Shown: piece by piece, positions 43,719 through 55,056 of the stretch | Layout: every line of letters starts with the position of its first letter | Position numbering within the stretch: the first letter of the stretch is position 1 | Origin: Cenococcum geophilum 1.58 | Lineage: Eukaryota > Ascomycota > Dothideomycetes > Gloniales > Gloniaceae | DNA length: 64,000 nucleotides | NCBI GenBank assembly: GCA_001692895.1 | Contig: KV748252.1 | Span: 738,980-802,979 of the forward strand | Direction: 5' to 3' | Notes under the pieces: model-generated | Database searches by the model: none | Told to the model about the DNA's origin: nothing | The model's input: only the letters and a program-made list of their open reading frames with translations | Translations under genes and position numbers: made by a program

Positions 43719-44159
43719 GCTAGGACTACTACCTAAATCCTATTCTGCTCTGTGTATGTGTTAACTAAGCAACTAAGTCCACGATATATACCCTTTCTTC
43801 CCGTTTTTCTACCTTCTTTCCTTACGTAACGTTTTGATCTTATTACACAGTTTATATACATAGCTTAATAATATCTACTTTGCTATATATTATCGTTGCT
43901 TATACTTACTCCGTAATACTATATTGCGTTAAACCTATACCCTATACCGCCCGACCAGCATATAGAACAACCTAAAAGCCCCCATATCTGTAAAGGACCT
44001 ATACGCTATATTTACTAAATAAATAGAGAATCTGCAATAGGCTTTTGCGGACACCCTTGCCTGCTAAGAAGCCTAATATTATAAGTTAATCGAATCTCTA
44101 AAAAAAAGAAATTAAAGAGATCCGCCGAAAACTACTATCTACCACACCGTTACCCCTAC

Positions 44160-45200
44160 TTGCCCCTACCGGTATTAACCTATAAACACTTGGTATAGAG
44201 AACGTGTCTAAAACTGGCTTCTTAACCCTAAATTCGCCGAGTGCCCCTATAAAGAAGTTAACCGAACGCCTCCCTAATCCTCCCGCCTATTTAGGTAAGA
44301 GGAGTAAACTACGCTCCTTTCTTAACCAACTTAAGAATAAGCTAAATGGTAATATTGATCGCTACCCTACTCCTAATAGCCAGTTGCGTTACGCTATAAG
44401 CCGCCTAACAGGAAATACCGTGGAAACTATATACCCGTTCTAACCGAGCACTATAGAACAACTAGTTACTATATTAGAAGCATCTTATAGCAACCCTAAC
44501 CGAATTACTATAGTATAAAGAAAACTGAATAAGATAATATAAGGCTCTAAGAGCTTTCCGTTATACTTTGCTGAATTCTACTACTATGCTAAGGAGACTA
44601 GATGGAATAAACCCGCCTTAATTAATCGCCTAGTAGAGTCTCTAAACTCCGAACTAAAGGCCTCCCTTATAGGAGTTAAGCTGCTAGATACCCTTACCGC
44701 CTACCCTAATATTATTAACGGCTTGTATAATAATATACTACGCCTCGTCCTAAAACACACCCCCTAATATACTGCCCCTCAGCCACCTAAGACCCGTAAG
44801 GACCCAGATGCCATAGATATTAACATTGGGACCCTCTCCTATACCCTAAAAGAATCTACCAAACGAAAACAACGTATTAAACTTAGCCTTTGTTTTAAAT
44901 ATGGAAGCTTATATCTTAAGTTACTACTCTATCCCAATGCCTAAAACATATATATAAACGACTGGTATAAGCGGCCGATTATCTTAATTAAGCTCTAGTC
45001 TCTAACCCCAATCTTTATTAGGTCTTAGCCCCGTATCTAGTAAGCGCTACTTATAAGGACAAAGCTTTAACCGACGCCCTATAAGAACCCCGCCCCAATC
45101 GCCTTTAAAGAAAGGTTTTAGAGCTAAGTCGCTCTCCGGGACAGCCCTACTACAGGATCTCGTTAAACGCATTAGATATTACGAACTCTGACTCTTAAAA
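44160..45200 (+). pseudogene. Gypsy-3 gag, RIP-broken
   Basis: The frame from about 44,204 reads ERLPNPPAYLGKRSKLRSFL, LNGNIDRYPTPNSQLRYAIS and later PLYFAEFYYYAKETRWNKPA and RLVESLNSELKASLIG, the typical gag of fungal Gypsy elements. The zinc-knuckle area near 44,890 (LCFKYGSLYLK) has lost Cys/His residues. Several stops are present. A hAT MITE follows at 45,235. Confidence 0.8.
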
Positions 45201-45234
45201 CCGTAGCATAACTATTAACTGCCGTCTTTGGTAG

Positions 45235-45851
45235 CAGTGCTTTTATCCATATTCAATATTGTTCAACATTTACTCAATATTGAATATTTACATTTAATAT
45301 TCAATCTCAATACAATATGTTCAATACTGAAAGTTATTGAATATTGACGATTTTAGAGTTGAGGTGGTAAAAATAAGATGTAAATGCCTTGGTAAATGAC
45401 TTTAGCCTTTAAGTAATACATATGCATTTTAAATTTATTAGGTAAATATATATAAAGTTAAAATATATAAATACTAAACTTAATTTTACAGAATATTGGA
45501 TACTACGTGCTTAAAAGGGTAGCTGCTTAGTAATATTATAGCCGAGGGGAGGCTTATGGCGGTAAACGCAGTAGCCGAAGGAGAGCCTAATAAGCCACCA
45601 CCAAATACGCTAAGCCAAAGATCGCGAAGTTGACGATAGCGGTGAGAGCGGAGGTGAGAGCGAAGGTGAGAGCTGTTATATTTTAGAGCTCTACTGAAGC
45701 CTGGAGCCGTACGGAGCTTAATTACCATGTCAAGACTCTATGTATACACAATCCAGATTCAATATTCAATAATCTATTCAATAACAAAATCGTCTTCAAT
45801 ATCAACTTCAATACGGTCTTATATTGATGTTGAATACTGATAAAAGCACTG
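45235..45851. mobile_element. hAT MITE, 617 bp
   Basis: Ends CAGTGCTTTTATCCATATTC and, reversed, CAGTGCTTTTATCAGTATTC; 8-bp duplication TTTGGTAG (45,227-45,234 and 45,852-45,859). Both flanks of the element are rich in CAATATTGAATATT-type palindromes. It has no transposase; an 80-codon minus-strand frame in the middle has no recognisable domain. Confidence 0.93.
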
Positions 45852-45869
45852 TTTGGTAGAATAGTTAAT

Positions 45870-48245
45870 AGGCTAACGCTTAAGTTATAATTAATACAAG
45901 AGCTAGCGGCATAGGATTTATTAACAAGATCTTTATGTAAGATAATGGTTTTACCCTAACCCCCCTTAACCGGCATATTGATATATTTGGATTTAATAGC
46001 AAACGCACCATCTTAGGCCGTATTACCCACGTAGTAGCCCTAAGACTCTAATACCTAAACCATAAAGAACTGATTAAGCTTTTCGTTACTACCCTAGGTT
46101 ACCTAGTAATCCTTAAACAGCCTTAGATAAAGCTGTATAAGGTAGTTATTAATTAGAATGACCTTAAGCTTCTATTTGCTGCCCTGTGTTATAAGCAAGA
46201 ATGCTTTATAACTTACCGCTCTAACCCTAAACTAAAATCTAGGAAATCCACTAAGATCTACTAGCCCAAGATTTCTACTAATATCCACTCAACGCCTAAG
46301 GAATCTACCAGATTTTACTAGCACAGGAATTCTACCGAATTCCACCGATATTCACTAAGGATCCGAAAATTCTACTAAATTCCATAAGTTATTACCAAGT
46401 ACTACACTACCCTAAATTAAGCAGAAGCTTGGGCTTGGTATATAAAACTACTAGAAGAACTGGCATCCTATAATAAAAAGAATACTTAAAGAACCTAAAC
46501 CTAAATCTAATACCGACTCCTTATCTAATACTGAACCTAAAGCCGAACAAGAATCTATGTAAGAAACTATGGACGACCTAAGTAAGCTCGACACCCTGGA
46601 TATCCGCATAATTAGAGCTACTCTACTAGCGCAACTTGCTAAGAAACCCGAATATACAATCTTTGCTGTTATGATGGCCGATATTAAAAGGCCTTAACAC
46701 TAAAGAAGCACACCAACCCTGCCACGAAGGTACTAGTAGAGTATTATTACCGCCTAGATGCATTCTTATAAAAGGAAGCTAATAAACTACTAAAACACCA
46801 ACTATACGACTATAAGATTATACTTAAAGAAGGAAAGTAGCCTGGATTTGGACCCTTATATAGGATATCCCAAAATGAACTCTAAGTACTCTAAAAGTAT
46901 TTAGACGAGAACCTAAGTAAAGGATTCATTAGAGTAAGCTCGTCGCCTATAGCCGCACTAGTGATCTTCGTTAAGAAACCTAGCGGCGGTCTACGCTTCT
47001 ATATAGACTACCGAGCTCTTAACTCCATTACCGTTAAAAACCGATATCCGATCCCGTTAATATAAGAAATACTAAACCAACTAAGCAAGGCTCGCTACTA
47101 TATAAAGCTTAATATTATCTCTGCATTTAACCGCCTCCGTATTATAAAAGGGGATAAATAGCTTACTGTATTTTGTACTCGGTATAGATGATTTAAATAC
47201 TTAGTGACGCTATTCGGCCTTACAAATTCCCCGAGCTTATTTTAATATTATATAAATAACACCCTACGTCCCTACCTAGATATCTTCTATACCGCTTATA
47301 TCGACAACATCTTAATATATAGTAATAACCTAACTGAATATTAGAAATACGTTAACCTTATCCTATAAGCCCTGCACGGAGCTAGTCTATAATTAGATGT
47401 AGATAAATGCGAGTTCTATAAAACGGAAGTCCTATACCTTAGACTCCTTATTTCTATAAACGGTATATAAATAGACCTAAAGAAGGTCAAAGTAATTATA
47501 AGCCAGTAAGAACCCGAGAACGTTAAAGACGTAAGAGCCTTTAAAGGATTTGCCAACTTCTACTAACGGTTTATTAATAACTTCTCCGCCCTGGTTTTAC
47601 CCCTTATAGCTTTAACCTAAAAGGATAAAGCCTTTATCTTCGATAAGGAATATAAGAAGGCCTTTGCTTATCTAAAGGTTATATTCACTACCGCGCCCGT
47701 ACTTTAACACTTCGACCTAAACTAAATAAGTGTTGTAGAAGCTAATTTATCCGACTATATCACTAGAGGCATTCTGTCTCAATATAACGAGGATAAAGTA
47801 TTACACCCTATAGCATACTTCTTAAAACGACTAAGCCCAGCTAAATATAACTACGAAATCTACGACAAGGAGCTACTGGCTATTATTAGATGTTTTAAAC
47901 AATGGCGACCTAAATTAGAAGGCGCCGGATTTCTAATTAAGGTCGTTAGCGATTATAAAACCTATAGTACTTCACGACTATAAAACAGCTAAGCCATTAA
48001 TAGGCCCGCTGGTTAGAATATCTATTACGCTTCCAATTCTTAATTATATACCGCCCAGGCGTCTAAGGCTAGAAGCCTGATGCCCTAACCCGACGCTCGT
48101 AAGACGCGCCAGTATTAGAAGAAGCGCGCTCTTACCAAAATCAGACCCTACTTCGTCCCAAACTATTTAACCCTTCTACTAAAGACCTTATGGTGTACGT
48201 CCTTAAAATAACCGATTAATTGATTGAATAGATTATAATTAACGA
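45870..48245 (+). pseudogene. Gypsy-3 protease, reverse transcriptase and RNase H, RIP-broken
   Basis: Protease remnant near 45,890-46,200 (IGFINKIFM; the D-S-G triad reads D-T-R). RT from about 46,850: [43 protein letters not shown] and YIDNILIYSN, where YxDD has become YIDN (Asp to Asn, a G-to-A change). RNase H near 47,740-48,070: [16 protein letters not shown] and [18 protein letters not shown] low-complexity stretch (46,230-46,400) with TCTACTAAATTCCA-type units lies between protease and RT. Confidence 0.85.
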
Positions 48246-48357
48246 ATACCTAAATAATAAGTTTATCTAAGAGGCGGTTAAGCTAATGCAAAATGGCATT
48301 AGATACTCTAAGAAGATTTCTTTAAGTAAATGCGAAGCTTGTGGAAACCACTTATAC

Positions 48358-48605
48358 TGTGGGAGGGTACGACCTCTCTCAGATGGGAAAGTCACAGTGC
48401 TGTCAGTCTGTCGGTCGGTCGGTCGGTCGGTCGGTCGGTCGGTCGGTCAATCAGTCAGTAAGAAAGAAAGAAAAGAGTGTATTTCCGGTAACTGGTAGAG
48501 CCGTGATATATATGTATAATAGAGGGAAGAAGGAAGGAAGCCGAAGGCTCTATAAATATAGGAAAATGCCAAGACAGTAGGCGATGTCCAATCTACACCA
48601 CCACA
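48358..48605 (+). repeat. Solo LTR, family D (copy 3), inside Gypsy-3 integrase
   Basis: 248 bp, TGTGGGAGGGTACGACCTCT to TACACCACCACA, with a TCGG run (48,410-48,448). Flanked by ATAC on both sides (48,354-48,357 and 48,606-48,609), a 4-bp duplication. Removing it restores continuity of the integrase remnant. Confidence 0.9.
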
Positions 48606-49355
48606 ATACTACTAGAACCACCTAGTTATACCTAACTACGACGAACTTAAGCTTAGGCTCCTTAAATATGTATACGATCTACCAGTAGCACCTAGGCTAA
48701 GGGAAGACCTTAGATCTACTCTAATGGGAGTATTACTGGCCGAATATGTATAATATAATACGAAGGTACGTCTCTAGCTGCTATATCTACCGATAAGCTA
48801 AGGCTTCGTATAAGACGTACAACGGCCTTTTTAAGCCACTGCCTGTTCTGGACCGAAGATGGAAGCATATCTTAATCGACTTTATTATTAATCTCCCTGT
48901 AAGTAAAGGCTACATAAATATTATGGTAGTTATAGACCGACTATCTAGGATAAGACACTTAATCGCCTACCCTAATATATTAACACCTGCCGTCGCCCGA
49001 CTATTCCTAGACCACGTATAAAAACTTTACGGACTCCCCAAAACGATTATCTCTAATAAAGGTAGCCAGTTTATCTCTGTATTTTAGAAAAAACTAACTA
49101 CCTAACTCCGCATTAAAGCACTGCTGTCTACTATATATTACCCAGAAACGGACGGCTAAACGGAACGTGTAAATGCCATAATAGAACAGTATATTTAAAT
49201 ATACACATCATACTTACAGGATGACTGGATTAACTGGCTTGTATTTACCAAGTTTACTACAAATAATTCCGTCTCGGAAACTACAAAAATCTCCCCGTTC
49301 CTAGCTAACTACGGCTAGTATCCATAAATGGGTTTTAAACCCTTTAGTAATGTTT
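48606..49355 (+). pseudogene. Gypsy-3 integrase, RIP-broken
   Basis: Broken plus-strand frames show PNYDELKLRLLKYVYDLPVA, then a core near 48,880-49,180 in more than one frame because of stops and shifts. The zinc motif and the first core Asp are only partly readable. It is interrupted at 49,364 by a hAT element. Confidence 0.7.
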
Positions 49356-49513
49356 CTCGCTTACAGGGTTGCGGAAAATCCAATTTTCCGCGATACGGAT
49401 CGACGATCCACGATTGATACGATATCTCGTATCGTATCGAAGTATCGTGATATTCCTTGGCATTCCCCATCAAATTTTCTTTTACCAAATCTACTGCTTT
49501 TCTACTTTAATAT

Positions 49514-51700
49514 TATATAAAACATGGCTTTAGAAGCGGATTCATCTCTTCTTAAAAATACTCCTAGCTTAATTAAGAGCTCTAATATACAATAGGCTCA
49601 GCTTCAATCTCCAGTCTGTAAATTTACTCGCCTACTATATAAAAATAAGCTAATATATAATAAAAAGAACCGAAGGCTTATATACTACAATTAGTGCGAA
49701 AGTTACTTAGCACTATTAACCATAAATATAAAAAAAACACCTTGCGAAAGACCACGTAATCTCTATTAACTTAAAACAGCTTTATACGAAGGAGTAAGCA
49801 CTTAAAAAACTTTAGGAACTTTAGGCAAAAATAGTATTAAAATTTAGGATAGATAAAGTTAATTCTATAATCCTTATAAAGGTTCTAAATAAGGAAGTTA
49901 TCTAACAAGCTCTTATTAACTTAGTTGTTATATAAAACCTTCTATTCCGGATTATAGAGTAGGAAGAGTTCTATATCTTTTATTAGGCTCTTAACCTAAA
50001 GTTATCTAATTTAATAATAATAGTACACTTAGAAATTTCTCAGATAATTACCTATTCCTTTTAGTTACAGAAAGATATCGTATAAAGATAAGTTTAATTA
50101 GCGTTAATAAGTATTTATCTTTCTATCAATATCTAGACGTCCCTAAATAACTACCTTCTTCTTACAGTCTACGCCCACTTTATTAATAGCTAGGAAAACC
50201 AAATAAAAGCTCTTCTTACCCTTTATACGGTACCTAGTTATAATAAAGCTAAATAATAAAATACCCTTTTTTTAATCTTAGAGGAGTATAGGATTATATA
50301 AAAGCTTAGAGCTATTATTATAGATAATTCTATAATAAATTATACTCTCTATTATACGATCTATAAGTATCTTGCCGATAATAAGGATATTACCTAGAAT
50401 CCTATCTAACAATATATCCGCTACTAGGGGTATACTATTAATCTCGCCGTTTAGGCCTTCCTCTTTAAAGATACTCTTAAACTTAAGGCTATTAAGTTAT
50501 ACAAAAGGAATAATGTAAGTAAAAAGATGTAAAGTTGTAAGAAAGAGATTAAGTAAAAATAGGCCTTTTAAGTAATAGGCCTACTTAGCAAGCTTTATAA
50601 TATTATAGTATACTTTTATACCTTAGCAAGCCGTATAAAGGAGTTTAAGACTTTAGTTAGAAGACAAGTTCCACTTAATAATTATATAAAATAGAATAGC
50701 TAGTATTAAATACTTAGCGTCTTACTTAAGCATAAGTTAGGAATTAATAACTATATTAAGAGTAACTTTAATACGCTTAAGGAGGATTATATCTCACTAT
50801 AAGACTAGAAGCTTCTTTATACAATTTATACTTTTCTAAAGCCATTCTACTATGTAATATTAGAGACATAAGGGGATTATATAACACTTAATCGAGTACT
50901 CTTTATAATGGATGTGCTTATTAAACATATAGAGAACTCTCTTATATAACTCTTCTTTTAGCTACTTTATTTAAGCTAAAGCTAATATTATATAATAGGC
51001 ACTCTTTAAATTAAATAAAGCTCTCTTACTTTAAGTAAAGAATGTATAGGTAAAGTTTAACGAGTACTACCAGAGAACAGATAATTCGCCTCTTTATACC
51101 GCTGCACTTATTCTTTACCTAAATCGTTATATAAAGTATATTAAGACATTTTAGAAGAAGAAGTGGTAGAAAACGGTACTTTTAAAGGTTTAATAGCTCT
51201 AGGAAACGTACCAAGAATTAGAAAAGCCTATTAACTCTCTTTAAACAGTATTATATAATAAGCTATTATAAGATAAGTATAAGGAACTTAATAAGTATAA
51301 TTAAATTATAAACGAGTTAAATAAAAAGGTTACTTAACTAGCAAGCCAGGACGAGTATAAGGACTACTACTCTAAAGTACTATATGAAATTAAAGTTTCT
51401 CTACTTTAGTGGTAGTCTTAAGAACAACAAATAAAGCGCTAGCTATGGCTTTTACTCTTTATAAGAGAGGTACTTTTAATTCTAGCTATAAGCGACAAAC
51501 CAGAGAGAGTATTTTTAGAAGGACGTTATATAATATTATAGGAACGGATAAAGCTTAGAATATTAAATATTAAAAGAATAGAGTGTATAAAGAGTTAGTA
51601 TAGAAGTAAAATTTTAAAAGAAAATAGCTAAAGGAGAAATAAAAGAAGTATAGTAGTTATATAAGGAAAGAAAAGGTACATAAGGGTATAAAATAAGATA
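49514..51700 (+). pseudogene. hAT-B transposase remnant
   Basis: The frame begins ATGGCTTTAGAAGCGG (MALEAD) and is soon broken by TAG/TAA. A Cys-containing segment near 49,690-49,720 could be the BED finger. Later pieces (PLYTAALILYLNRYIKYI near 51,090) resemble the hAT core end. Individual catalytic residues cannot be assigned. Confidence 0.5.
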
Positions 51701-52167
51701 ATTTTAGATAAAAGATAACTACTAAAGGCGCGTAGGTGGCATATATAAATATATACTAACTTTAAATTTAATAGATTATAAGTTTAAATCTTACCGATAT
51801 TGTCCTTTATTAGGAATCGGGAAATATAATTATCTAGTACACTTCTCATCCTACCATACGAGAGATTCTTTAGCAACATTACCATACTATAAGTAAATTC
51901 TCCTCTCCGTATAATATACCTATATAACTAACTACTCTTAGGATAAGCAGGAGAGGGTAAAAGCTTTACTAGCAATTAATATAGAGGCTTAGGTAGGGGG
52001 GGTATTAGAAAAGTAGGTATAGACGGGGAGGCCCTTATATATAAATGCAATTCTAATTTAAAGCTATAGATCTCTAAATATAATTATAAGTAACCTATAT
52101 TATTTGTACGAGGTAGAGAGCTAATTAACGCTAGCCCTACGAGGCCTATACGGCGACTCCGCGTCGT

Positions 52168-53596
52168 CTACGTCAGGAAAACGGGAGGGTGGTAGGGGCT
52201 AGCCAGGGGCTAGCCCGGGGCTGGCCCGGGGTCATTTTAGCTGGATCCGCTAATCTGCTTATATATACTTATTTATAATAGCCCGGGGCTAGCCCGGGGC
52301 CATATTAGCAACATTAACACATTTTATACGTTTTATACGTTTTATACATTTTATACGTTTTATACATTTTATACGTTTTATACATTTTATATAATATTTC
52401 CTATAGCTGCAATATGTATAATTATAATAAAATTCAAAATTCAAAATTCAAAAATTTAAAATTAATAGTAGCTATAAGGGATATCTCTCGCAGAGTCTCC
52501 AAATCGTTAATTGGCGGCGTTCCCGATGATCCGCTGGCTATGTACTGATTTCCTAACTAGGCCTAGTGCCTGTCCTGCCTGTCCTGCCTGTCCTACCTGT
52601 CCTACCTGTCCTACCTGTCCTACCTGTCCTACCGTCTGACCGTCCTACTTGTTCGTGCCTACCTGTCTGTGCCTGCCGTCGTGCCTACTTGTCTATGCCT
52701 ACCTGTCTGTATCTGTAATTCGGGGGAGAGGTCGGCCCGATCGAAGGCCTTGCTTGATTTGATTGCGATTGATTATATTGATTCGAATCGTTCTCTCTGG
52801 GCGTTCGCTGGCTGTACGTTTGAACAGTGGTTGTCTGGGGTGCCTCCCTAAGAGGCCTTGATTCGATTTGATTTGGTAATGGGATGATATCGAGGCTCTA
52901 GTTCGATTCGATCGATCGATTGAATTGATCGTGGTGTTTGCTGGCTGGTCGTTTAAACGATTATCGTCTGGCTCTGCGACGGTCGTCTGGTTCTGGCGAC
53001 GGTCGTCTGGTTCTGGCGACGGTCGTCTGGTTCTGGCGACGGTCGTCTGGTTCTGGTCACAGTCCTCTGGCTACCGTTCTGGTGCCTCCCTAAGTAGGGA
53101 GGATGTAAGGAAGGAAGGAAGGGTAAAGGTGGCATTTAGGTGTACAAGGGGTATGCAAAGGCACGTGTAGAGGCTGTCGGGAATATAGCGGGGACCCGAT
53201 GGTACTTCGGATGATTTAGATAATAAGGAAAATCAAAGTCCTGCTAGGAGCCTACTAGGAAGCCTGCTAGGAGCCTGCCCGGAGGCCTTTAGGATTTTAA
53301 TACCCTAATAGCAATAAATATAATAATAGTAATAATATTTATTTTATAGCTATAAGCTAGCATAGTGCTAGCGTATAGCTCTAGGGCTTAGCTAATATGG
53401 CTAAAAGCTAGCCCTAGCTAGGGGGTTAGCTAATATAGCTAAAAGCTAGCCCTAGGCTAGGGGGGGTCAGCTAATATGGCTAAAAGCTGGCCGGGCCAGG
53501 GGGGGGTTAGCTAATGGCGGAAAGCTAGCCCCGGGCCCTAAAAACACTTTTAGCGAAACCAAATTTCCTGCGCCACTTCCCGTTTTCCTGACGTAG
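52168..53596. mobile_element. Non-coding inverted-repeat element nested in hAT-B
   Basis: Ends CTACGTCAGGAAAACGGGAG and, reversed, CTACGTCAGGAAAACGGGAA, about 1.43 kb apart. Inside are GGGGCTAGCCCGGGG-type units (52,195-52,310), TTTTATACG/TTTTATACA units (52,318-52,390), a core (52,497-53,201) related to 14,222-14,870, and four TTAGCTAATATGGCTAAAAG-containing units (53,390-53,530). No transposase; target duplication not clear. Confidence 0.6.
52497..53201. repeat. Second copy of the 14.2-14.9 kb core
   Basis: Shares with 14,222-14,870 the segments ATTTCCTAACTAGGCCTAGT, GTTCGCTGGCTGTA, GACGGTCGTCTGGTTCTGGC and AATATAGCGGGGACCCGATG in the same order. The tandem arrays differ: here CCTGTCCTAC units (52,567-52,630) and a 22-bp GACGGTCGTCTGGTTCTGGC unit repeated four times (52,978-53,058). 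Confidence 0.85.
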
Positions 53597-54054
53597 TAGG
53601 CCCTTACCCCTTTACTAAGTATCAGAGTCTCCCAGGGTTCTATAGTAGGTGCTATAGAAATTACAAGTGGCGGGATTATAGGGCTCAATGTTCGTCGTAC
53701 AATAAAAATTTTTAGCCTATAGCGGCGGCAGCGGGAGCACTAGAGGGTAAGAATCGGATCGTGGAACTAGAGGATAACAAGGAATAGATAAAAGTTACTA
53801 AATTTAATCTCCTCTCTTTTTTACTACTTTATTTTATTTTATAGTATCTTATATATAGTATCTTATACAAGGAGAAGTATAAATAGAGAGTAGAAAGGAG
53901 ATACCTAATTAGTAGGGAAGCTAAGGACGTTAGTAGATTACTCGCTTATTTGGTAGCGGATCAAAAAAAATCGATCGATATGATATGATATGATAAGATC
54001 TCGCGTATCGTATCGATAAGGATCGTTTGGATTTTCCGCTACCCTGCTCGCTTA

Positions 54055-54655
54055 GCTTATTACGCCTTATAAGTTATAGAAGCAAATAAATTCGTAAAGA
54101 AGATGGAGGAGCTATAATAGTTCCTTACTAACGAGATAATATAGGCCCAATCTATCTACAAAGCCGCAGCAAATAAAAACCGATCCCTAGCACCGGTTTA
54201 CCAAATTGGTGACTTCGTCTAGCTAGATATAAGAAATCTAAACACGAAACGACCTGCTAAGAAACTTAATTGGAAGAACGCTGGCCCTTATAAGGTCGAG
54301 AAGGTCGTCTTCTCTTACGCCTACTAACTAAAGCTCCCTAATACTGTTAAAATCCACCCCGTATTCTATACGTTAGTCCTCTACCCTACTGCCCCCGTAT
54401 TAGACGCCCTACTTAGATAGATATAGGACCCTCCCCTGCTAGTTAAAGTAGATGGTAAGAACGAGTACTTTGTTAAAAGAATTAACGACATTAAGTACGA
54501 TAAGCGGAAACGCTAATTTATATACCTTATAAAATGGACAGGCTTTACTGAGCCCTTATGGGAACCTGTCGACTCTATAGGACTTATATAAGCTGTAGAA
54601 GACTTTTACAAACTTTATCTAGAACTACCACAGCCCTACCTCGCAAAAGCTTGAG
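54055..54655 (+). pseudogene. Gypsy-3 integrase C-terminus and chromodomain, broken
   Basis: Continues Gypsy-3 after hAT-B. It reads [37 protein letters not shown] (GPY/F module), HPVFY-like, then FVKRINDIKYDKRKR with YLIKWTGFTEPLWEPVDSI, a chromodomain. The frame ends before the polypurine tract at about 54,659. Confidence 0.8.
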
Positions 54656-54671
54656 TTTAAAGGGGGGGTAC

Positions 54672-55051
54672 TATTATGGGACACCCCCGTAACACCTTAT
54701 ATACGTCTACCTGTTTCTACCGACTTAATAACCAAAGACCGACCACGAGACGGCAATTTAATAGCAATCTGCGGCAATCTAACGGCAATTTGCCGTATTC
54801 TGCCATATTCCACTAAGTTCTACTAAGTTCCACTAAATCCTGCTAAGTTCTGCCAGGACCACCACCTAAATCCTATTCTGCTCTATGTATATATTGACTA
54901 AGTAACCAAGTCTATAATATGTACCCTTTCTTCCCGTTTTCCTACCTTCTTTCCTTACGTAATATCTTAATCTTATCACATAGTTTATGTATATAGCTTA
55001 ATAATATCTACTTTGCTATATATTATCGTCGCTTATACTCACTCCATGACA
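54672..55051 (+). repeat. Gypsy-3 right LTR
   Basis: 380 bp, TATTATGGGACACCCCCG (TG to TA at the start) to ACTCCATGACA, preceded by AAAGGGGGGG and followed by GTTAA. Confidence 0.92.
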
Positions 55052-55056
55052 GTTAA

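Larger units (their letters stand above)
42653..43918 (+). repeat. Gypsy-3 left LTR, split by a hAT MITE
   Basis: Starts TGTTATAGGATACC, ends ACTTACTCCGTAATA. Apart from the MITE at 42,831-43,718 it aligns along its length with the right LTR. Confidence 0.9.
49364..54046. mobile_element. hAT-B transposon nested in Gypsy-3
   Basis: 4,683 bp; ends CAGGGTTGCGGAAAATCCAA and, reversed, CAGGGTAGCGGAAAATCCAA; 8-bp duplication CTCGCTTA (49,356-49,363 and 54,047-54,054). Subterminal ATACGATA/CGTATCGTATCG motifs occur at both ends. From about 49,514 a heavily RIPped plus-strand frame (MALEADSSLLKNTP, then RRLIYYN.CESYLALL, BED-like) is a transposase remnant running to about 51,700. A second inverted-repeat element (52,168-53,596) is nested inside. 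Confidence 0.93.
42653..55051 (+). mobile_element. Gypsy-3: old LTR retrotransposon with multi-level nested insertions
   Basis: A plus-strand Gypsy element. The left LTR (42,653-43,918) contains a hAT MITE; the right LTR is 54,672-55,051 (380 bp) preceded by the polypurine tract AAAGGGGGGG. The flanks are GTCAA (42,648-42,652) and GTTAA (55,052-55,056), a 5-bp duplication with one C-to-T change. Gag, protease, RT, RNase H, integrase and chromodomain remnants lie in order on the plus strand. Insertions at 45,235, 48,358 and 49,364 total about 5.5 kb. All coding parts are RIP-broken. Confidence 0.9.

Noticed and set aside
52953-53170. Arg/Thr/Pro-rich frames on both strands
   Set aside because: They come from the 22-bp GACGGTCGTCTGG tandem unit.
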